This document shows, piece by piece, positions 13,901 to 25,700 of a stretch of 64,000 nucleotides of DNA. The position numbers and the translations under genes are program-made. The stretch is from Membranipora membranacea. Taxonomy: Eukaryota > Bryozoa > Gymnolaemata > Cheilostomatida > Membraniporidae. Below the pieces are notes generated by a model. That model did no database searches. It was given only the letters and a program-made list of their open reading frames with translations, and was not told the DNA's origin. Position 1 is the stretch's first letter, and each line of letters starts with the position of its first letter. Location of the stretch: NCBI GenBank assembly GCA_914767715.1, contig OU612067.1, forward strand, positions 3,098,001 through 3,162,000, in the 5' to 3' direction.

Positions 13901-14681
13901 ACCTGCACTCTACCTCACATTAACATGGATCGGCTAACAAATACCATGTACATGTGTGAGCAGTTGGTCTATGAATTATAATACAAAGCACTCTGTCAGG
14001 GTTGCTGGTAGTGGCATTAGGTTAACGAACACCTTCTGACCAGTGAGTGATTGATGATGAATGCCCCTTAAGGAAATTCGGGCAGGGTTAGAGCGTTAAA
14101 ATGCAAAAGAGGATGACATTCCTTACCCAGTTTAGCCTCGTAATCCTCATACGACTCGAGAGTAAACTCCTTCCAGTTAGTGTGCCTGTGAGCAGACAGC
14201 GGTAAACTGTCCAGGTTATAGAACCTGTATCCCCAGCGCAGATCCTTGTATAGTTTATTGAATTGAAAGCTCGATAGTATACGGAGACATGAGAGTCGTA
14301 TCAACTGAGATATCTGCTGTATAGACAAGTCAGGCTGTCGTATCACACCACAGTCCACTAAGAACGCGACCTGAAATACATTACATGTTAATGGTAAGCA
14401 GGTTTGAGAAGATATATTTATGTAGTTAGAGCGACACACTGTAATGAGTGTCCATTCCACATTCATGTCCTGACCAGATTGAATGCATAGCTCTCACACG
14501 CTACACTTTCACACAGATTCTATTCTATTTTTATTTTAACGAAATTTATTAAACCTTATCATTCTTTCAAAGTCATATTTCAAATTGGGATGCCATGAAA
14601 TTTACACTGTATGATGCGGTATGAGAGATGTGGATATAAGAAAGCAGTACGCGCACTCACCTGGGCAGTCCGGCGTTCCAT
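1956..14681 (-). CDS. TICRR: Treslin/TICRR (Sld3-related replication initiation factor), 17 coding exons
   Basis: Treslin works with TopBP1 and MTBP to load Cdc45 and fire origins in S phase; it is nuclear. Exons on the minus strand: 14681-14661, 14370-14127, 13826-13654, 13477-13205, 13027-12926, 12757-12537, 11562-11385, 11114-10958, 10699-10478, 10152-9925, 9441-9296, 9020-8856, 8533-8415, 8115-7870, 7110-6935, 6405-6214, 2206-1956. All junctions are GT-AG and in phase, giving about 1037 residues; human Treslin is about 1900. The N-terminal domain begins with MERRTAQ then VAFLVDCG. A WDAPDISTP stretch lies near residue 147. The Sld3/Treslin domain spans about 606-750 and includes RKVRECQLTCLLILELE. 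The basic tail has SKTPKK and LFASP, matching the two CDK-dependent TopBP1-binding sites, and ends with VAETPHHKQ and VVEESPEK. The last exon is less certain because a good donor inside it could lead to exons beyond the window. Confidence 0.9.
3034..5772 (+). CDS. CHST15-like carbohydrate sulfotransferase, nested in a Treslin intron
   Basis: A type II Golgi enzyme expected to move sulfate from PAPS to a glycan; the GalNAc4S-6ST/CHST15 group is the best fit. Exons: 3034-3602, 3780-3974, 4189-4387 (acceptor could be 4171), 5118-5366, 5503-5772, giving about 493 residues. A short cytosolic head is followed by a membrane helix (about 12-31) and a stem with coiled-coil character (about 78-140). 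The 5'-phosphosulfate loop is ITIGIHKCGTSDIYKW near residue 203, and the 3'-phosphate site is YTLRNPTERFISHY near 303-317, with Arg 305 and Ser 313 as ligands. The C-terminus (QFGCYAVYLEE, then LDEFYKPCNQ) also matches the family. AATAAA lies at 5812-5817. The whole gene is inside the last intron of Treslin on the opposite strand. The exact glycan substrate cannot be read from the sequence. Confidence 0.85.
5812..5817 (+). terminator. Polyadenylation signal of the sulfotransferase gene
   Basis: AATAAA 40 bases after the TGA stop, the only canonical signal close to the end of the last exon. Confidence 0.6.
9222..9271. repeat. Three tandem copies of an 18-19-bp unit
   Basis: The unit atataatactacaacatg is repeated three times in the Treslin intron, ending about 25 bases from the donor of the exon at 9296-9441. 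Confidence 0.85.
11604..12121. mobile_element. Non-autonomous DNA transposon (MITE) with about 120-bp inverted ends
   Basis: The left end (11604-11735) and right end (about 11990-12121) are inverted copies of each other. They share long exact runs such as tgcctcaattcggagttgtc and aacccacgccgcatagg. The unique centre of about 250 bp has no open frame. It sits in the Treslin intron between exons 12757-12537 and 11562-11385 and leaves both splice sites intact. Family unknown. Confidence 0.85.
12329..12356. repeat. Perfect 28-bp palindrome
   Basis: aaataatgtggaca and its reverse complement are directly joined, in the same Treslin intron as the MITE but 200 bases away from it. Confidence 0.75.
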
Positions 14682-17220
14682 CGCAGAGCTTTCAACGTCA
14701 GCCAATTTTAGTATTAATCACATTCCATCCTTCTACCAATATCCTGAAACATACAATATCTCAAAGATTGACTACAGCATATGGTTGGTTCATCTGATCT
14801 AATACGCCTAGCAGTTCAGAGAGTTAGCATTGGAAATTAAGTCACAAAGATTTGTTCCTTATATACCCCTCTGAGCTCCTATGCAACACATTGAGGATAT
14901 ATTGGCGGTAAAATGATGGGGAATAGTCAATGTGATGGTTCTGATTGGCTGTGGAAGAGTCAACGAAAGCCATATTATTATTATAATTTCCGGAGTAGGC
15001 CTACCTTGCAATATTTGAATTTGTGAAATGTGAACCATATCTCTAGTTTGGTCATGAGATGGAAACAAACACAAACAAGCCCTTTTGCTTAAACCACTAC
15101 TGCCACTCTGGGAAACAGGTGCTTATTGAATCCCTAGTATAGCTCGAAACTGAGAAAAATGAGGCTTCATTATCAGCATTGTCCCCTAAGCCTAATTAAT
15201 GGGCAAATAATGTACACAAACCAATCATCAAAATATGGGTATGAACTTTAAAAATGACAGAAATAGTGCCGTAATTACCGTTTCATTAAATAAAAATAAT
15301 AATGACATCACCTAGTGCCTCATTTAGTTACCTTTGAGCTATACAGAATAATAGCACACCCACATTTCCCTGAGTGGCAGCAGAAGTTTAAGATACTCCC
15401 AAGATCTTTGGGAAGCCTGCAAAAGCATGACAGGCTATTAGATCTGCTACCAAAACACCAGAAGGAAAAGTAATACACATACAAAACCCTAGATGGAACC
15501 CTAGGGTGGTAGGCCTAGTTCAACCTCCTGTAAAGAAAAAATACCACAACTTCAAATAGTCTACAGTTACACCAACCGCCAATAAAAGAATGCAGCAGGT
15601 GGTAGTGTAGCTATGAGCTCTTGGACTTGTTGTGAGCCTGTTTTCTCTATGCTCATAATCGACCACCGACCTTGGGTTTTTTATTGATTCATTGATTGGT
15701 GTAGTAATATCTGTGGCCAAACATTCTCTCTAATGACGCACAAACATTATCAGTGCTGAAAGGACACCTTAATCGGTCGCTAGCGACAGGTGCGTGCAGA
15801 CTCAAAAGACCTGTTGTGGGACAGTCTTTAGTAGACGTTGTATGACAATCTTGAGACGTTGCAGGAAAGTCGCGAGGACAGGATAGTTCAACAATCACAC
15901 ACCCCAAACAAAAGACTTTGGTGGGTAACAATACATACATCCAAACATTTAATATTTTTGGTACTAATGTTGTCATGCGCCTTTCAGAACTGGCTTAGTT
16001 TTGCAATGCACATATATACTCATACTCTACTGACTGAGAATTAGTAGAGTTATAGGTAGGTATGTACTCCTTGGTCCTAGCTAGGTACAGAAAAAGGTTG
16101 GTCCTCAGCCCTTTTTCCAGGTCTCCCTAACAGTTTCTGGTTCTTGGCACAATATTACATTCCATTTAGGGTTGGCAAGTTCTCATGCTATGTCAGGTTT
16201 CGAGGTGAGTTAACTTGTGATTGTACATCCTCAGAAAGACAAAATTCACCTCTCCCGCTTTACCTCATATCCTCAAAACCATATGTGCGAGCTGTAAGGG
16301 CTTTATAAATTTCTCCAATAGCAATACTACTTTGTTATTTTAGCCACAGTCTATATCCAAAAGAAGGTAAAAAAGTATGGAGGTTATTGCTGACCAATAA
16401 GAAAGGGGAATTGTGAGCGTCTTGATTGGTCTACCAATGTTTTCCATGTAAGCAAATTGGAGTTGCTTACCTCCAAGTTGGGGTGGGACAACTCATACAT
16501 CCTAGCACAGTATTAATTCTTAACCAACCAAAATATTTAAAGCAAAGAACTTCCTCAACTTCATTGTTTGGAAGAGGTTTTTCTAAATTATTTGGAATAC
16601 ACGGAAAGCATATCAGACCTCTTAGTAAAATTTTAGACTCACCGGATGATTGTTACACAAATTAACTAAAAGTTACCAGTAAGAAACTAAATATCCCCTA
16701 AATGTTAATTTTAGGCTGACTTGAAGATTTGGAAATGGATATTCACTAAAATTAACTGAAATCATTCGGGTGGCTGCTAATTATCATTAGGTTGATTGCG
16801 GTGTAGGGCTATTTTCCATGTTGATGACTTAAGACAAGTGTAAGCTACATTATCAAGTTCAATCAAATGTTCAATATATCGGATCTTCTGCCACAGTGTT
16901 AATAGTATCGTCTCTGAATACCAGTCAGCAAAGCCCACGATGGTGGCAAGAGAATTTACCCAGAAGAGATTTCATCGCAGATCTCGCCTAGACACTTTGT
17001 TTTTATTTGTAATGAGAATGCAAGTTAATATGACCCAATGCTGTTTGCAGGTTAACAATTTCAAAATTATGAAAATCAACAATAAAATATCGGATTTCTT
17101 GCTGAAAAATTTCGCAAAGTAGGATATTGAGCTTCCTGAATTCATTCGTGGTGCCAAAATAAACACAGGATCACTCAGAATAACAAAATGTACCAGCTGA
17201 ACTTGCTATATCAAAGATTA
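14682..17220. other. Intergenic, no gene identified
   Basis: Upstream of the Treslin start codon on the minus strand. The Treslin promoter should lie at its left edge but I see no clear core element. No exon chain, RNA gene or intact element is recognised; the longest open frames here are under 100 codons with no family resemblance. Confidence 0.5.
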
Positions 17221-17475
17221 TGAGGTGGTTCAGTTGGTTAGAGCACCGGAACTCAGCACTCAAGTGTTGTAGGTTGTGGGTTCGACTCCCACTGCAGTCC
17301 AATGACTACTGGGGATTGTTGGACGCCCAGGTGTGCTCCCGCCTGCCTTGAAACTGGGAGCAAATTGGCGCAGATATTGCTGCCTCACCCTTAAGGTAAT
17401 CCCCCTATCTCGCCACCCATCTCCGTAATGTGGTGAGTGATGGAACCTTGCGATTTTAACCAACATTTATTAACC
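17221..17475 (+). mobile_element. tRNA-derived SINE
   Basis: The head has an A-box-like stretch (ggttcagttggttagagcac) and a B box (gggttcgactccc) spaced as in a tRNA. A non-tRNA body of about 170 bp follows, so it is not a functional tRNA; the acceptor stems do not pair. The end of its body (about 17390-17460) resembles 20185-20220, a probable 3' fragment of the same family. Confidence 0.75.
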
Positions 17476-18401
17476 AACATTTTAACCAAGAAGCTAAAAG
17501 TCCAATAACTGTACTGTTTGAGGTTTTATGTAATAAATTTTTTTTTGGTAATAATTCATAAACATCAATGCCGTTTTACTGGTTTTTTTTTTTTTATCCC
17601 TTGTAAAGTACCTTATGGTCTTCATTCAGTCAAACCAGAGCCACAAAAGTCAGGCACATTCATTACTGTTTTACGCGAGTCGCAGAAAACAAATTCTTCA
17701 ACTCCCCCTGCCACTGTCAGGTGAGCTGTATCCATGGTTTTGAAGTGCTAGGACTAGGCAGGGTGGGGGCGGAAGGGGCGCTGTAGTGCCTTTTTGCTAA
17801 GGGTGTATGGGGGGCCTTCCCCAGAAAATCTTCATAAATCAGAGGCATTCATAGTGCATTCCAGCCGTTTTTGGGAATAAAAATTGACCCCAGGATATTA
17901 GTGTAACAGGAAGGAACATCATCGTACCCCTGACTGTGATTGATACATCGATGAACATATTATTATGGAACAAGGGAGTTCTAAATAAATCAAATTTTAA
18001 AATGGTGGTTGAAAAGAACGCAAGGGAGACGTAGGAGTTAGCTGCTCAACATTCAATAAAATATGTGATATTGTTATAATATTATTGTTATATTGTTATA
18101 GTGTCCATATTGTTATATATCAAAATCTTCTGTGAAAAATTGCTCACACAAAACATTTTTTTAATGTTATTATATATTACATATTATTATCCTGGTGAAT
18201 TTATAAGTCCAGGGACTTTTGTCCAGAAAACAAAAACAAAAATTAATTGAGTAAATTATAAAAGTGTGTGTGAACTAATAGGAACACACGAAGGTATAAA
18301 AATACAGAGAATGAAAGTGAATGAGATTGTTGCAATTAAAAATTTGCTACTTTATGGAGAAAATGAAGAATAAAAATACAAAAATTGAGAACTAGCAAAG
18401 T

Positions 18402-19212
18402 TTATGCACTAAAAATGTGGCTTTTGACGGCTAACTTGAAAATTTTGAGATCATGGCACAGCTTAATGTTTGGAGGCAAGTCATTGTATAGTTTGGCACC
18501 AAAGTTTGCTAGGGAGAACATGTATTTGTTCTTGGATAGCATCAAACCCTCACTTTTTCCAAGTCGTGTATCACTTTTCAATTTTAAAGGCATAAGGCTG
18601 GCGTCAATAATTGGGACCAATTTGCTTATCAGTTTAAAAAATGTTAAAAGGTATAAATAATGGTATCGCTTGGTGATAAAATGAATATTGTGCCTCTGCC
18701 TTGTCTCAAATTTTGGGCAATTTAGATTTATGATTTTTAAACATCGGTTCTCGATTTTTAGGATGTCTTTTTCAATATATTCATCAGAGAAATAAAGTAA
18801 CGGTGCACAATATTTGAGGTTTGGTCTTATTAACCCTGTGTACGACACAGCAGCTAGGGATTCATTTAAAAACTTAGGATTTCTCTCAAAGTATGCTATA
18901 AATGGGTATAGCTTTTGTTTAATCTTTTTGGCATAGGATTTAATATTCAAATTTTTATCTAAAATTACACCAAAATAATTTAATTTGTCTGACTGTTTAA
19001 AAGACATGCCCTGAAAGTTTGGGAAAGTCTGTGTTACTATTAAGTCTCAGACTTATAATAGTAGAAACCTTTTTTGTGTGAGAATCTTTCAACAAAAATT
19101 CAGATTCTATTGACCACCACAGAGGAGGCTGTAGGGATGAGATGCCATAAACTTGCCAGCATTTAACTTTGACATGGGCAATCTCTCTCTGCAATCGTTT
19201 TAGAACATGCAA
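18402..19212 (-). pseudogene. 3' remnant of a non-LTR retrotransposon reverse transcriptase
   Basis: A 201-codon open stretch (19007-18402) carries the typical end of a LINE ORF2: FGVILDKNLNIKSYA at the start, then CAPLLYFS and finally FGAKLYNDLPPNIK before the stop. The region just upstream (19212-18997) continues the similarity in another frame, so at least one frameshift separates them. The catalytic RT core and the endonuclease are missing, which makes this a 5'-truncated dead copy. Confidence 0.75.
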
Positions 19213-19560
19213 TGTTCCGAGGCTTTTTGTTCATGCTTGGCCCAAGCAAAGGTATGTTTTGAGGCGGGCCATGGCGCAGGCGGATGGCTCACATTATTCA
19301 TTGTTTGATGTTGACGAGCTATAAACCTCATAACAAGCAGAAATTTGCCATTATAACACAGCTACATCAGTGCTATTACTTCATAACCCCATGTATAACA
19401 CAAGGGGCCCCCCATGAGCACCTGTTATTGCCAAACAGAAATATAGTCAATGTGTATTCATGACACTTATGGCAATTTTAGGGGTTTTTTTTAGAATTGA
19501 CTTTCTGTAAAAGTGGTAGGGCCATGGCACCCTGGCCCTACCTATGAATGCACCACAGCG
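19200..19560. repeat. Dispersed repeat, copy 1
   Basis: Shares 'tttagaacatgcaat', a 'gc(g/a)ggccat(a/g)g' block, 'tagtcaatgtgtattcatg' and 'ctacctatgaat' in the same order with 25855-26190. A companion block upstream (17745-17890 versus 25310-25430, both with 'gggaataaaa') suggests a larger old element of about 1-2 kb. No coding capacity seen. Confidence 0.5.
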
Positions 19561-20570
19561 CAGGAGATAATATTTGTATAATATCATCATGTGAGTAACC
19601 TTTCATTTCAAGCGTTGATCTTGTTATTATACAATTACAGACTACAATTTTCATCATTGAAGTGATGTTCTTCTGAATGTACCAATCATGAACAATAAAA
19701 AGAAAAGTCATCAAGATCTACAAGAAGTCCTCATCATTGATTAATGTCCAGGCAGGTCTCGTTTCTTTAACACCAAACTCAGCCCGTAGGTGCAGGGAAT
19801 TGTAGCATGGATACAATCAAACATGAATCTACAATGTACTGCATATGTGGAGTACCACACAGTTAGTTCAAGCAGCATGGTGTTAGGGGATATGGATTGG
19901 TAAGCGCTGACGCACGCACGCGGAGATAGCGCGGGAGGGGCGCCAGTGCATTATATTGCTGGGTGGGTCAAGGCAATGGCAGTTAATTTTCCCAATGCGA
20001 CCCTAAATTTTAGGGCTCTGGGGTATACCTGAAGCCGTATACCAATAAACTAAATTTTTTAGCGCAGTGATATTTAATTGTAGTGATAGCATGGAAGCTT
20101 GAGTATGAATAGGTATTGAATGGATATGGAGTTGGCAGCCTTTAGCCCTCTCATGCTTTGTGTGACAAAATATGCAGCTATTCCACGATATGTGATGAGT
20201 GACTAGACCTTGTGATTTTAATCAACGTTTTGTTTTAATGTTCGTGATTAACAGTAATATGCATGAGCATCATCATGTCTTTAGATGTTACCTAAATTTA
20301 TCTTGCTCTCTTAATCCTTTGTTGTTGTTTATTGTTTACTTTATCTATATTATATTACCTGTCGTTTCAGATACACCATACAGACTCATGAAACATTAGG
20401 GATTAGGTTAAGCAGTTTAGTATATTATTATTATACAGTAGTGCATATTCACTAAGCTTTATTCTGGTTGGTCGACTAATTTCTTCTACAGATGAAGCTA
20501 GAGACCATTTAGTAATACAAGTACTAGTACAGAGACATTAACCAGAGGTACTAGTGAGCTTCGGGTAAAC

Positions 20571-21298
20571 ATGGACTCGGAGATGGAAGACACTTATATG
20601 TCAATGTTCATTGCACTAATGGCACTATACCTGCGACGAAGGCGGTTGCGTAAGCGTCGTGTGCAACACAATGTAATCAAGGAAAATAGAGACAGGGTTA
20701 GACGGAGATTGTTTACCAGAACTAATGTAAGTATACAAAGAAATTGAACCAAAAAAACTTGAGCAGACTCCGAGGCAGTGGTGCTCGGAAGCTCCAACTG
20801 AACCCAACATACTCATAATGTGACCCTGACCTTCTATGTTTTGTTGTTAAGCACTTAACAATTCTCACTAAAGTGGAGGTCTGTCATTTTCTAGTCACTC
20901 ATCAAACATGGGATTTGACATCAGGATAAAAAATTTACCCCTTTAATAAGTTAGGGTAAGAATATCTCCTCCAAATGCCACTGCCAGAGGACGAGGTAAA
21001 AAGACTCTGTTTATGAAAAAAGTACAGATATTAGAAATATGTTAGTAAACAAACTAAACTAAGTAGACTCGGCCACGCAGAGGCTGGTAGACACTGTTTG
21101 TGAAATATTTCCCTTATATTGATAACGAAAGTACCAAAGATTTGGCATTGTCTCTTGGCAGCTGCAGTTAGACTCCTATTTCTTCGATTTATCAAAGTGG
21201 TTGTATGGAACTTTTACTTCTTTTAGGTTAAAGATGAATACGACGGTGATGATGAAAACAGCGAGGATGGCGAAGACATGGGAGACACCACAGCCTGA
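20571..21298 (+). CDS. Two-exon small protein with basic middle and acidic tail, function unknown
   Basis: Exon 20571-20726 begins with ATG and ends at a consensus donor (gtaagt). Exon 21227-21298 follows a pyrimidine-rich acceptor (cttcttttag) and ends with TGA. Both exons are phase 0, giving 75 residues. The N-terminus is short and hydrophobic (MFIALMALY), then strongly basic (LRRRRLRKRR, DRVRRRLFTR), and the second exon is almost wholly acidic (DEYDGDDENSEDGED). The charge split suggests an RNA-, DNA- or histone-binding microprotein. The N-terminal third also recalls the start of PIF/Harbinger transposases, so a transposon-derived origin is possible. No homologue is recognised with confidence. 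Confidence 0.45.
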
Positions 21299-22723
21299 AA
21301 CTATATGTGTTTGCTTTTTCTAATAGCACGAATCTATACTTTATAGCAGCAGTACAGAGAAGCAAAAATAATGTCTAATTTACATTCAATGTTAATGTAT
21401 TAACGTCTTTCAAAATAGTGTAGTTTCCCTTTTTTGCCAGCCATTTATGTTATTCTCTGGAACCCTTGCATCTTTGTCACTCTGGCATTTTAGCCCTGAT
21501 AAATATAACTCTGAATATTTATGCATAAGGTTTTTGTAATGGTATGAAGTATGCAGGCCTCACTTGAAGCTGATATTATGGCAGGAAGTTTGCTGCCAGT
21601 AGTTGAATTCTCGTCTCTATTTATGACATTACCACATCAAAGAGCTCAACTGACTCTCACACTGAAACCGCACTCTCTCTCTAATCCCACCCTGAGGCTA
21701 CCTCATACCATCATGCTGGTGTTTGGAGTTTCCGGCAGTAACTAGTTATCTTAGAAAGTTTGTCAATCATCATGTGTTATGGATAATTACAATACATAGG
21801 AATAGATCTTACTATTGCTACTCGCTAGGCATAGATACTAGTTGAATAACCTTCTTGCATTACCGAAAAATGTTGCATAAATAAGTTTGGAAATTTTGGG
21901 CAAGCAAAGAATGTTGAAATAGGGATGCGGTAGGGGAAGTGAACTGCCGGAGTTCATAGCTAGGGGTTGTAATGAAAACGTAATATGGTAATTATTATTT
22001 GAACATTCTTTGCTAGACTAGATTGAATGGATAGTTGAAAATTTACTAATCTTGACAGCCAAAATGATCAGCCAATTGAATGCAGGACCAGTTCAGGTAG
22101 TGAGAATTTATTGCAGCACAATAGCATATTTTCTCAATGGACTATCATATTATGCTGGGTCTGAAGAAGCTTTTCTTGTGCTGTTAAAATCCGAATGTCT
22201 TTGCTAAACAGAAATATTTATGATAGCTCGTCAAACCAAAGTTTGGAAGATATGTTTTTGCATAGCCGTAACTAGAAAAAATAATACTTGGGACACAGGG
22301 TAGTAGTAGTCAGAATAAGTTGGATATTGACTAGAACTCACTGTGGGTCAGGGAATTTCGGCAAACCATCGATGAAAAAAATGTACAACTTTTCGGATGG
22401 AAGCTTAATTAACCCCACCACAAAACTTAGGAATTTTGCTAAAAAGGGCAATGTTGTTTATACTGTACAAATAACAAGGGAAATGAAGAAGGTGGATAAA
22501 AAAATATATAAACACCAAACTAGCCCCTATTATGAGCAGGCAGTACTTGTATGATAAAATAATTGGTTGCTTTTTCCAGCACAAAAAAATGATCAAATTT
22601 ACACAAGATACAATCCATCACGTCAAGTACAATAGTCATGATGTCACAGATTCACTGCACAAGTTTGTTTACATTATGGACAAGTAAGTGTCATTGAAAA
22701 CTGATTTCTAAGTACATTGAGAG
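21299..22723. other. Intergenic, no gene identified
   Basis: Lies between the small two-exon gene and the MLH1 stop codon. One plus-strand frame at 22288-22554 (88 codons) has no recognised family and sits in sequence with no exon-like flanks. Confidence 0.45.
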
Positions 22724-25700
22724 CTAACATCTTTCAAATACTTTGTACAGATTAGGCAAGCTAGCTATCTCAAGAAAGGTTCCATCTTCTGCTCTTTGTA
22801 TTGGAGGTAGCAATGTTGTCCTTAGCGTTGGAAATATCACATGCTCAACTGTTTTCTTCCATTTTTCGTCCCCACCAGGAACCTTAAGTCAAAATAATAA
22901 TACAAGTTTACGTCATAAACCCTAGAGCAACAGCTTTGTGGAGAGGTGGAGATTTTCAGTTACTTTTATCATGATAATAGGACTACTGCATTTCCTGACA
23001 TAGTGCTTTGTATGTTTGGGGGGGGGGGGGGAGATGGGCGGGGGCCTTGGGCTTTGTGCCATCCCCTCAATCCATAGACTTAATATATTAAGTCTATGCC
23101 CCAATCATACAAAGCCGAAAGTCAGGAAATGCAGTAGTCCTATGATCAGGATATAAATTGACAATTTCAATTTGTCAATCTAATCATACCTGCCATAACA
23201 CCTGATTATTTTATATATCTATTAACTTATTTACAAAGAAAAACTGGAATCTGCTAACAAGAGATTTGCAGCTGAGACCAAATACGGATCAACAAATATT
23301 AACCATTCTCTGAAGGGCGATGACATGATCCACATGTAGATATTTGAGTAACCTGGCCACCCCTCAGCTTCATAGAAAAGTGAGGTTTGGACTGTTTAAA
23401 CTTGCATAAAAAAATCGAATGCTGAGCGACGACCAGAGGGCCATCGCTACTCAGACCCCGGGTAAGGTTAGTATCAACACAATAAGCACAAATAGAAGAC
23501 TTTATCATTGTAGTACCTGCTGAGACTGGGGTATGGGGAGGAAGTCTTTCTGTACAGCGTAGAACATGCTGGTCTCCTTACATATATCATAGAAGCATTG
23601 TTTCTCTTCCTCCCAGCTGACCTCTGTAACCAGCCTGACCAGATAGAGTGGTACTCTCTCTAACTCTGGTATGTATCCATTCAGTAGTAACGGCAGAGAA
23701 CACAGATTACCATCCTGATGTAACAAGTGAATGTAAGTTAATATAGGCTTATGAGGTGCTTGCTGAGACAATTGTTCGTATTTTAGGGTGAAGCTTAGTC
23801 CATGATGTAAAACTGCTAGCTGAGCTCTTATTATCAGAGAGTCGCACAACAAACAATCTAGGGACATAAACTAGGTCTACCTCTCCTGACATCATGTTTC
23901 ATCACAGACAATCTAGGTAATTAGTTATGGTTTTGGAATACTCAACCTGTAAAAAGCCAGTTTGTTTGCAAAATTTGAGCTAAGTTGAAGAACCCAGGGG
24001 TTCACCGCTCAGACAAACGAGTGGAAATAAACATTTAGAAGCGAGCGCAGATAAAAAAATGAACTTATGCCTCTGAGTCATCAATTTTGAATAAAACTTA
24101 CAAAATATACAAACTAACCTTGTCTATTTCAATGCTGAAATAATCCAGAAGCATATCCGATTTAGCGAGCAGGAATTGACCAGCATACTTAGCAATGTCA
24201 GTTTTATCCCCGTCCTCGGCAGTCCAGCCGCACTCAGGCAGATCTAAGGCTAATAATGCCAACTCGGTAATAGAGGTTTTCTCCTGAAATTATGTTTAGA
24301 AAGAGTCTTATGATTATTGTATGTATTGTTTGTATACTGTGAGAGCTCTCATTGTAACTCAGTAGACAGTTATACATAAAATTGCTGCTATAAACTGTCA
24401 TAATATAATAAAAGAAACTGCACTGGCGTTTAGTGGTACGGCAGCGTCTGGGCCTAAATTTACAGGCATTACGCGAGGATACTCTTGGACTAGTCTTAAA
24501 AATTATACGATTGTACAGAGGATGAGATGCATTACTTAGAATGGAGTGACCCGGACGAATAGCCTTGGATGCTTTTACCAAATACTTTTTTGGAGAGATA
24601 CCAGCTCTTAAAGAAGGAGAACCAATGCCAATCCTAGGAGAATGTCATAAGTCTGTGCCACGCACACGACATGATGCACAAAGATTAAGAATACAATGAT
24701 TTGCTCACCGAAAGTTTGAGTACTCCCAAGTTGCCGAAATCATACAGCATGATTTGGTAAAACAATTCTTGTCTAAAAACAAAAGAAGAAATTCTCATCA
24801 AGTTGTGTATTTAGTCTTTGATGATAAAAACCTATTATTGTGATGGCCAATGAATGTATATTAGGCAAGTCCCAATGGCCTTTATAAACTTGCAACCACC
24901 GCGGCTGAATGTTATAAAGGGAATAGAGTGTGAAAGAACTGCAGAGAGTAAAAAAATTGCAATGGGTTTACCAGTGCCATCATATTCTTTTGTTGTTGAT
25001 GATGGTTAGATAAAAACATGAATCAGATGGCACTTAATTTTTCTGCGGTTTGTGGTAAGTGGATATGAAAAAAGAAAGAAAACGATCAAGGTACTTGATT
25101 ACTTGGTCCTCGTTGGCTCTTATTCTGATGATGAGAGAGGATTTACTATTTACTGAAAGTTGAATACTCTAGACCATGTATGCCCAACCTTTTTTCGGAT
25201 TTGGCCATTTTTTGTTGGGGAGCATACTATTGGCCGCATCACTTTTTTGGCAAATTTTACTTGAGATACAGAGTCGGGAATATCCAGGCCAATACCCATG
25301 GGATTGAAAGTGGTAGGGCCAGGCGGGTTGGGTGCCTTCACATTAGGGGTAATTGTGCCTCACCCAGAAAAATCTTTCAAAATAGAGGTAGATTTTAGGT
25401 ATTTCAGCCCTATTCGGGAATAAAACTAACAAGCGATGGGCCACAGGATTCTTTGAGTAGCAATAGAATTTGATATCTGATCCCTTCTGGGTTTGACACT
25501 TCGAATTTGAAAAAAAATTCAGTGAGCTTGTTGCGAAGGGTTGTCCATGGCTGCAGGGAGAATGGATGGCTGACAGCAAATCTTTATTGTGATTGAAAAG
25601 ATTACGTGGGAGTTCTAGGAGGTGGGTACCAGAGCTTGAATAACTACTTACAGTAAAGAAAGTATGTGACTTTGGTAGATGTTCCGTGAATAGAATAATG

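Noticed and set aside
16940-17000. Copia-type polyprotein fragment (MVAREFTQK)
   Set aside because: Only about nine residues resemble the motif; no RT, integrase or LTR is nearby.
17227-17302. Functional tRNA gene
   Set aside because: A and B boxes are present but the acceptor and anticodon stems do not pair and a SINE body follows.
22288-22554. 88-codon plus-strand frame downstream of MLH1
   Set aside because: No recognised family, no splice context and ordinary base composition; probably a chance frame or a very decayed element.
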